NCBI GenBank assembly: GCA_023382975.1 | Contig: JAHDXO010000076.1 | Coordinates: 1 to 44,388 of the forward strand | Direction: 5' to 3' | Length of the DNA: 44,388 nt | Source: Pirellulaceae bacterium | Lineage (GTDB): Bacteria > Planctomycetota > Planctomycetia > Pirellulales > Pirellulaceae | Shown: one piece after another, positions 33,401-42,400 of the stretch | Layout: each line of letters starts with the position of its first letter | Numbering within the stretch: position 1 is the stretch's first letter | The notes under the pieces: model-generated | The model's input: the letters and a program-made list of their open reading frames with translations, nothing else | Database searches by the model: none | Told to the model about the DNA's origin: nothing | Position numbers and translations under genes: made by a program

Positions 33401-36400
33401 TTTTCAGGCCGTCTGGTCTCCCGACGGGACAAAGATCGCCTACACGGGATTTTCTGCCGATCCGCTCGCAGAGATTTTCGTGACGAACGCGGATGGCAGC
33501 GGTTTGGGAGTTCAACTGACATCCAACTCGTTCCACGACGGAGAGCCCACGTGGTCGTCCGACGGAACGTCGATCGTTTTCTCAAGCGACCGCGCTGGCG
33601 ATCCTGATCTGTATGTGATGCCTGCCGACGGGAGCGGTCCGGCAACTCCGTTGACAAGCGGTCCGGCTCACGACAGGGGACCGGATTTCTGGAGTCTGGA
33701 GGCCAGCAGCGGCGGCGTCCATACCGTGACGTTGGCGGCAGGTCAACTCCTGGACGGATTGAACTTCGGCAATATGCAGGCTGCGTCCGAAATCGGCTCG
33801 ATTCACGGCTTCACCTTCAATGATGCCGACGGCAACCGTGTGTACAACCCGCCGGTGATTGCGCCGGATAACGGATTCGGAACGGCGGATCTGCCGGTGC
33901 CCGATTCGTTCTTTCGATCACGCGATTGGATGCCGGTGATCGTGGATGGCCTACCGTCGGGAACGGAAGTCATCGGTCGCGCGACGCTCGATCGTGTTGA
34001 AAACGTCGTGCAATTTCCGGGCGGGTTGCTGGGTGGCGGCGGCCAGCAGTTCGACGGCATGTTGCGATTGGAACTGCTCGGCAGTGGCGAGTTGGAAGGT
34101 TGGCATCGCGTGCTTTCGGTGCCGGTCTCGGCCGTGACGCACAGCGGGCCGCGGACGGTGGGCGATCCGATTCAGTCCTTCGATACCGAGATGGTCCAGA
34201 TATCGGGCGAGCTCGTTAGCGATCCCGACTTCGAACTGGTTCGGATTACCGCCGGTACGGATTTCGGCTTGCCCAGCCCCGGACACACGACACTGTCGCA
34301 GCTACCGGGTGGTGATTGGAACGTCGATGGTTTTCTTGACATCACCTACCGCATCGATTTCGTCGGTTCGCCCGGCGGTTCCTTGGCAGGACAATCCGGC
34401 AGTACGACCGGTGGCGTTCATATGAGCCAAGGCGGTAGTGACAGCCCGATGCCGGGAATTGAAATCCAACTCAACGGCGACGTAAACGGAGACGGTTTTC
34501 CGGATATCGTGCCAGCCCTGTCAGACCAACAAGGCGCATTCCATTTCTCGGACCTGCATCCGGGCACCTTCACGCTGCAGCAAGTCAATCTACCACTTAA
34601 CCGAGTTCAAACCACGCCCTGGCCGGAACCGTGGACAGAGTTGACCGTGGGCGGTGGCGAAGCCTGGGTGTGGCAAGACGGCGCAGCGATGCTACCCGAA
34701 GGCGATCCCTTGGACGAAGTCTTCTTCGGCGAGCCGTTGATGTTCGGTAGCACGCAGTTGCAGGAGATACGTGGTTGGAAGTTCGAGGATATCAACGGCA
34801 ATGGGGACTGGGATGAAGCTGAACCGGGAATTGCCGGATGGCCCATCACCTTGACCGGCGTCACCGGGACGGGGTGGGCGGTGTCGATCAATGCGGTTAC
34901 GATGCTGGACGATCCGAATACGCCGGAAGATGAGACCGGCCAATACGGCTTCACGGGACTATGGCCAGGTGAGTACCACGTCGACGAGGATCCGATGTCG
35001 CCGTGGATTCCGTCCCGCGGCATCGGCGGCTACGATTTGAGTCTGACCGGTTCCTTGGACGTACCAGTGGCCCTGGACGCGTTGACGCAGGAATTCAATT
35101 TCGGCAACTACCTGCCCGGAGCAATTCACGGATACAAGTTCAACGACTTGAACGCCAATGGTCTGGACGATGCGGAACCGCGGTGGGCGGGAGTGACGGT
35201 CACGCTGGTCGGTGATGTTGACGGTGACGGAATCGCCGACACGCTGATTGCGACGACAGACGACAATGGCGAGTACGGATTCGAGGGACTGCGCCCAGGT
35301 GCGTACCTCCTGACGGAAACGCCTTTGCCGGGTTCCGTTCCCACGACTTCACCGTCGGCAGCGGTGACGATCAGTAGCGGCGAGGCGGTAGTTGCCCACG
35401 CCGGCCAGGCGCAATTGGGTTCCTCGCTGGTACGGCACGAATTCACCGGGACGGTTACCAGTTCGCAACCCGGTTGGGCCGATGTGGTGCCCGTCGGCAG
35501 CCAAATCAGCGGCTTCTTCGTCTATGACACATCGCTGCCGGACAGCGGTGCCGGCTCGACGGTAGGGGTCTATGGGCTTTCGTCGCCGGTTTCTTTCGGC
35601 CCATCGCGTGTGATGTTCACCGCGGGCGGCATGAGCTTTGTCAACGATTTGAACGAACGTTTGCAGTTCGTCGTGTTTGATAATTACGTCTATCCCGGCC
35701 AATCCCCGATTGACGAGTTTTTTCTCGGCAGCTTCCAGGACGTGATCGTGTCGCCTTCGTCCGCACTTCCAGCGGATTTGGCGGCGGGCGACATTAACCT
35801 CGTCTTCGGCCTGCACGATGATACGGCCAGTGCATTGAACAGCGATTTGCTGCCGTTGTCACTGGATCCGACGGCATTTGGTGACTTCTATGGTTTTGTT
35901 GATGGATACAGTTTTTCGTCGGGCTCTACGCGATTCAACTACACTTTGGATTTACTGGCTGTCGCACCCAGCGAGCAGTTTGAAACGGTAAACGCTGCAT
36001 TAGCATTCGGGGACTATTACGAGCAAGCCAGTTCGATTTCCGGTCAGAAATTCGAGGATGTCAACGGAAATGGAGTGCAGGATCTCGGGGGGAGCGGAGT
36101 TCCCGTGCCGGAGATCGTGCTTGCGTCTGTAGGCCCGGTCGTACTCACTCGGAACGACGACGGATCAACGGACCTGCTTGATTTCGGGTTCACGTTCGAC
36201 TTCTACGGCACGCCGTACACTCAGTTCTATCTGAATAACAATGGCAACATCTCCTTCGACTCGCCACTGTCGCAATTCACGCCGGACGGGTTCCCGCAGA
36301 CGATTGCAATTGTCGCGCCGTTCTGGGCGGATGTGGATACGCTAAACGAACTCAGCGGCGAAGTTCACATGACCAGCGGTCTTAGCTCTCGCGGTCGCGA

Positions 36401-39400
36401 GTTCATTCAGATCGATTGGGTGGATGTTGGCTACTACAATTCACAGGCGGACAAGCTGAACGATTTCACGCTGTATGTGGAAGATGATCCGGACGGCGAT
36501 CTCGTCGCGTTTTTCTGGCGAAACATGCAGTGGACGACCGGTGATGCGTCAGACGGTTTTGAGGGGTTCGGTGGGACGGGTGCCCAGATCGGTTTCGACA
36601 GCGGTGACGGTGCAAGCTTTATCAGTCTGGGCCGACCAAGAGATGCCGCTGGACTGTTGCCCTTCCAAAACACAAGTTACGTCTTCCGAGTCGATTCAAC
36701 GGGTGTGCCGCAACAGGTCGAGCGGGGCTTGGACGGATGGACAATTCAGTTGGTGGATCGGAACACCGACGACGTCGTTGCCGAGCAGACCACGCACTCG
36801 ATCGATCTGGATGGCAATGGGGTTGTCAACCCGGCAACCGAACGCGGCCTGTACCGTTTTGGTGACGTACCGACCGGCGAGTACTTCGTGCGAGAAGTGC
36901 AACAGACAGGCTGGCGACAGATCTCGCCGGCTGCATCGGGAGCCTATTTGGTGGATGTACCGGTGGGAGTGATTTCGATCACCGACCTGGATTTCGGGAA
37001 CCAGCAACTCGGATCGATCAGCGGATACAAGTTCGAGGATCTGAACGGAGATGGGATTCGCGATGAAGGCGAACCGGGGCTTTCCGATTGGACAATCGTG
37101 CTGGACCGCGACGCAGACGGACAAAATCTGATGACGACGACTACCGATTCGGACGGGCGCTACGAGTTCGCGAACCTTGAACCCGGCACGTATCTTGTGA
37201 ACGAATTGTTGCAGTCAGGTTGGGCGCAGAGTCTCCCGCCACTCGGCGAGTATTCCCTGAGCCTGACCGCAAGTCAGCATGCAGGCGGTCTTGACTTTGG
37301 CAATTTCGTGCGGGGATCCGTTCACGGCTTCGCGTTCGACGACGCTAATGCCAACGGGTTGTTAGACGAGGGGCTGTTCGTTGTCGATGACGCGATAAAT
37401 GTCAGCGGCGGACCGTGGCCCTTGTCGATCAACTCGGGGATCTCTACGGCTCAGACATTTACAGCCGGCGTGTCAGGCACCATTCATGACGTCACGTTGT
37501 GGTTGCGCAATGTCTCTGGTTCGGGTTACGACTTGGATGTGGAAATCTATGACATGGCGGAAGGCTTTCCGGCCACGCGCCGGGCTGTGACCTTCGTAGC
37601 AGGCAACAGCATCAGTGCGGACTTCGCACCGCACACATTCGACTTTAGTTCTGCAGGAGTAGCTGTCAGTGCGGGTGACGTAATGGCGATCGCAGTGCGA
37701 GCGAGTGGCATGCCGATTGAAGAGCGATTCGAGTGGCAGATCTCTCCGTTCGATCCGTACGCCGAAGGAAACGCGTTTCAGACGGTGGAGAGTAGCGGGG
37801 GCTGGAGTCGTTCAAGCGACTTTGACTGCGATTTCGCCGTGCGCATCGCTACCTCTGTCCCGATCGAAGCACCGTTGTCCGATGTACCGTTCCGTCTGGA
37901 GGGAACCACGGGCAGCGGGATTCCGGTTGATTCGGTAACAGCTACCGACAGCGATGGACGTTTCGCGTTCGAAGGGCTGTTGCCGGGGCAATATGTTGTG
38001 ACGCAAATCCTGCCACCGGGTCATACGGCTTCCACACCGCTCACGTACGCGTTCGATTTGCTCAGTCGGGAAGAGTTGGTCGCTTTCGAGGGCCAGGCGG
38101 GCTTGCCTCCTGAGGATCCGAGAATGGAGGTGCTTGTCGGTGCGGAGTTGATGTTCGGCAACTTGACGAATCTCCCACCCGTGGCCGTTGCGGGCGAGCC
38201 GTATGTTTTCGAAGGCGGTCACGATCTATGGTTGGACGCCAGCGGGTCGTTTGATCCGAACGAGGCGACTGGCGACGTGATCGTGGATTACCATTGGACG
38301 TTTGCCAATGGACTGGAGATAAGTACCGATTCGCCGACGGTCACGGTTGCTTGGAACGATCTCTTCACCCTGCCGGGGCCGGGAGTGGAGAGCTTGGTCA
38401 TGCTGCGGGTAACCGATTCGCACGGGGCGAGCGGACAGGCCGAGGCGGGTTTGATGTACGTCGACACCACAGCGCCCGACCTTGTGCCTCCGCCAAACCA
38501 GGTGTTCGAAGCGACAGGCCCCGATGGCGCGATCGTGCATTATCCGGGCGCCTTTGCATTCGATCTGTTTGGGCCGGTCCTTATTGATTTCTCTCCGCCG
38601 GACAGTTCGCTGTTTCCGCTGGGTACGTTCACGATCCAAGTCGGTGCGTTCGATGGTTCGGGAAATGCAAGCTTTGCATGGTTCGACGTGAGCATCGTTG
38701 ACACGACACCGCCGGTAGTTGTCGTGCCGGACGACGTCACGGTAATCGCCTCTTATCCATTCGGTGCTTTCGTCGATTTCTCGCCTCCCGTGCCGTTCGA
38801 CCTGGTCGATCCCAATCCCACGGTCGTGTGCGAACCGCCACCCGGTTCACTGTTCCCGATCGGGACCACGCCTGTCACGGTAACCGCCGTCGACTATTTC
38901 GGGAACGAATCGAGCGAGATCTTTCACGTGACCGTTCTGCCACCGATCGCTCTTTCCATCGTCGGCGACCATGTCTATTGGCAGGATCATTTCGCCAGAA
39001 ACGACAATTGGGCATTGTCCTATGCGGAAGGCCAACTGGTATTCGAAGACCTGGCAGGCGTTCCAATTCATACGGACATTCCTGGGGCGCTGGGTGCAGG
39101 CACTTCGCGAGTCACGGTCCCGGCGGCAGGTCTCAACGGTCCTGGCGCGTCGATCACAGTTCAAACGCGCGAAGGCGACGACACGCTGACGATCGATCTC
39201 AGCGGGGGCGATCCAATTCCCGACGGAGGACTGACATTCGACGGCGGCGACGCGATCCCAACATTCAATCTATTTTCCAACGATGGCGATTCGAATCACC
39301 TGGCGTTCCCCGGTGACAGTCTGTGGATTCTCGGCGGCGATCAAGGCGAGGTGACCTACAACTACACCAACTCGCATGACGGCAACATCGTGATGTCGAA

Positions 39401-42400
39401 TTACGGGACGGTGCATTACACCGGGCTGGAACCGATCACCAACAGCGGCTCGGCGACCGACATTGTCTTCAACTTGCCGTTCGTCCAGAATTTTGTAACC
39501 CTGAGTGACGATGGACTTGTCGGGAACGGCATGTCGCGATTAAGCGGTCCGACGTTCGAGACCACCGACTTTGCCAATCCAAGCGGCTCGGTCACGATCA
39601 ATCGCGGTGACTCTGGCGACTGGCTCACCGTCGAAGATCTTCCCGATTTCGATGCCCATCTGACGATCGGAAACGCTGCAGAGCCTTTCGGCAGCGTTTC
39701 CTTGTCGGGGACGATGGTACTGGCCACTGGCAGGAACCTGTCGGTGACCGCCACATCGATCCTCGCCGCCTCGAGCGGGAATATGAACGTCACGGACGGC
39801 GGCTCGATCAGCCTGTCGAGCAACAATCTTGCGATCGATTCGTCTGCGGCGATTTCTGCCGGGAACGGTATCGTCGCGATCAAGCCGTTTGCCGGTGGCC
39901 AGGTCGATCTGGGCGGAGCCGACGGGGCCGGGATTGTTGGCTTGACGGACACCGAGTTGGACCGGATCTCGGCGGGGACGATCAAGATCGGCGATTCCAG
40001 CAGCGGTGCGATCAGCGTCTCGTCGGCAATCAGCCCTGGCGGTACGGCCATCCTGCACCTGGTCACTGGCGACGTTGTTACGCAAACAGGGGCCATCGCG
40101 GTAGGCGGCCTCGCCCTGGAGGCTGCCGGAGGCGTCTCGCTGCTGAGCACCGCGAACGCGGTAACCACACTCGCGGGAAGTACGCCCGGCGGCGCCTTCG
40201 TGTATCACGACAGTGATGGCTTCGACGTGGGGACAGTGGCTGGCGTCGCGGGAGTGGTTGCGGGAGGGCTTGTCGGGCTGGAGACGTACGGCGGAATCCT
40301 CACGATCACGAAGACCACGGCCCTCCACGACGTTCAGGCAACGGGCTTCATCAGCATCGTCAACCGTGGCAACGGTACCCTCCTTCGAATCGACGGTGGA
40401 GCGAACCTGCTGACCGGCAGCAACGTTTTCCTGGTCGGTGACAGAATGGACCTTCAAGGCACGTTAACCGCGCCAGGGGGAACGGCCTACCTGTACAACA
40501 GGTCCTTCCAGGCAATCGATCTGGGGTCGACGACGGACGTGGCCATAAACACGCTGGAATTGTCGGATGCCGAATTGGACCGGATCACCGCGGAGACGAT
40601 TCAGATCGGTCAAGGGAATAGCGGCACGATCACCATCAGCGGCAGTCTGACGCAACCGGGCAAGAATCTGTTACTGATGACAGGGACCGGTGTGACAGGT
40701 TCCGGTAGTCTGACCACGGGTGCGGCCGCGGCTACCACGGTCACCATTACTCAGGGGGGCGATTCGACCTTCAGCGGCGCCTTCGGCGGGCCAGGTGCTA
40801 ATGAAAACAACTTCGCGGTGACCAAGACCGGCGGCGGCAGCCTGACGCTGTCTGGAACAAACACCCACACCGGCGCTACGACCATCGCCGGCGGTTCGCT
40901 GCTGGTCAGTGGTTCGACGGCCTCCGGCAGTGCGGTCACGGTCAACAGCACGGCGGCTTTGGGCGGCACGGGGACGGCCGGCGGAACAGTGCAGGTCGGC
41001 AGCGGTGGACAACTGGCACCCGGAGCTAGTCTTGGCATACTCAACAGCGGCAGCGTCGCATTGGCTGACGGTTCGAATTTTAGCATTCAAATCAACGGCA
41101 CAAGCCTGACTCCCACGGCGCAGTACGACCGATTGAACGTGGCGGGAACTGTGGCGCTGAACAATGCCAATCTGAACGTCATCCTCGGATATACACCAGC
41201 ATTCCTGGATTCGTTTACGATCATCGATAACGACGGAACGGATCCGGTGGTCGGTCAGTTTGCAGGCTTGGCCGAGGGTGCTACGCTGCCATTGGCAGGA
41301 CACGATTTTCGCCTCTCTTACGTCGGCGGCACGGGCAACGACGTGGTGCTGAGTATCCCGAAGCCTCCGCCGGAACTGCTTCGATTCGACTTCAATGCTT
41401 CCGGCTCCCCGACTCAACAACCTCAGGCCACGCCGGCGGCGCCGGACGGATACATCGGCGTGTTGCCGACGCTTGCGTATACGGACGCGACGGGTTTTGG
41501 CTGGTTGGGGACGCCCAGTCCCTTCGATCGAGGCGCGTCGGCCAGTCCCGCGTATTCGTCGCTGCTGCGGGACGGAGCGTGGGGCAGCGGCCCGTCGGAC
41601 TTCCAAATGCTGCTGGCCCAGGGCTCGTACGAGGTGACCGTGACGCTGGGCGATCCGAGTTTCGCCCGCGACCGCATGAATGTGACCGTCGTGCAAGGCA
41701 GCGGCGACGGCTTGACCAACGTGGCCACGGCGGCAGGCCAGTTGGTACATCGCTCGTTCACCGCCTCGCCCGACGTCGACGGCGTGCTGAGACTGCGGTT
41801 CTCCGACAGCGGCGGCGATCCGTACTGGACAGCAGGCGCGGTCGAAGTGCGTCCGACAGCGGTTTCGGTGAGCGTAGCACGCGACGGAGGCGATGAACCT
41901 CAACCGGCCGACGGGGTCACGGTGGACACGTTCACGGTGTCCGGCGCGACGGCCGGAGCATGGTACACGCTGAGCATCGACCGGGGAACGGTCACCACGA
42001 CCGATCAGGATCCACGCTACGCGGGCGTCCAGATCCAGGCGCCGGGAGAGAGCTTTGCGTTCACCGTCCTGCGCGGCACCGGGGGCGGAACGGCAAACGT
42101 GCGGGTCGAGGAGGTCAACGGCGCCTCGCGGGGCAGCGTGCTTCAGCCGTATCTGGCCATTCTCCGCTACGACTTCAATTACCGTAATTCGGACACCGCG
42201 GCAGGCTTTGTGGGCGTGGGGGATGCGAACAAACACGATGCGACTTTGGGCTACGGTTGGGCCGCCACGGCGCTGGGATTCGACCGCACCATCGGCGCCC
42301 CGTTGCTGCGCGACGGACACTGGGGCACCGACAACACGTTCCTGGTGGACGTACCCGACGGCACCTATGTCGTCAATGTCACCCTGGGCGACGCGAGTTT

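Larger units (their letters stand above)
32604..38166 (+). other. Seven SdrD-B-like modules, five of them carrying inserted domains
   Basis: Module starts are recognised by G-x-(I/V)-x-G-x-(K/T/A)-F-x-D-x-N-x-(N/D)-G, an EF-hand-like calcium loop, and module ends by PG-x-Y-x-V-x-E and a final FGN strand. Starts lie near 32604, 33792, 34761, 35118, 36030, 37011 and 37314. Modules 3 and 6 are plain. Module 1 is split by a TolB-like propeller (32889-33710), module 2 by an unknown beta domain (about 33858-34445), module 4 by a beta-sandwich-like segment (about 35412-35990), module 5 by a NIDO domain (about 36132-36698), and module 7 by another beta-sandwich (about 37377-37878). Confidence 0.75.

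Noticed and set aside
32889..33710. TolB-like segment read as a sign of a TolB transport protein
   Set aside because: Only the PD40 propeller repeats are present, inside an SdrD-B module of a giant protein. The N-terminal domain of TolB is absent.
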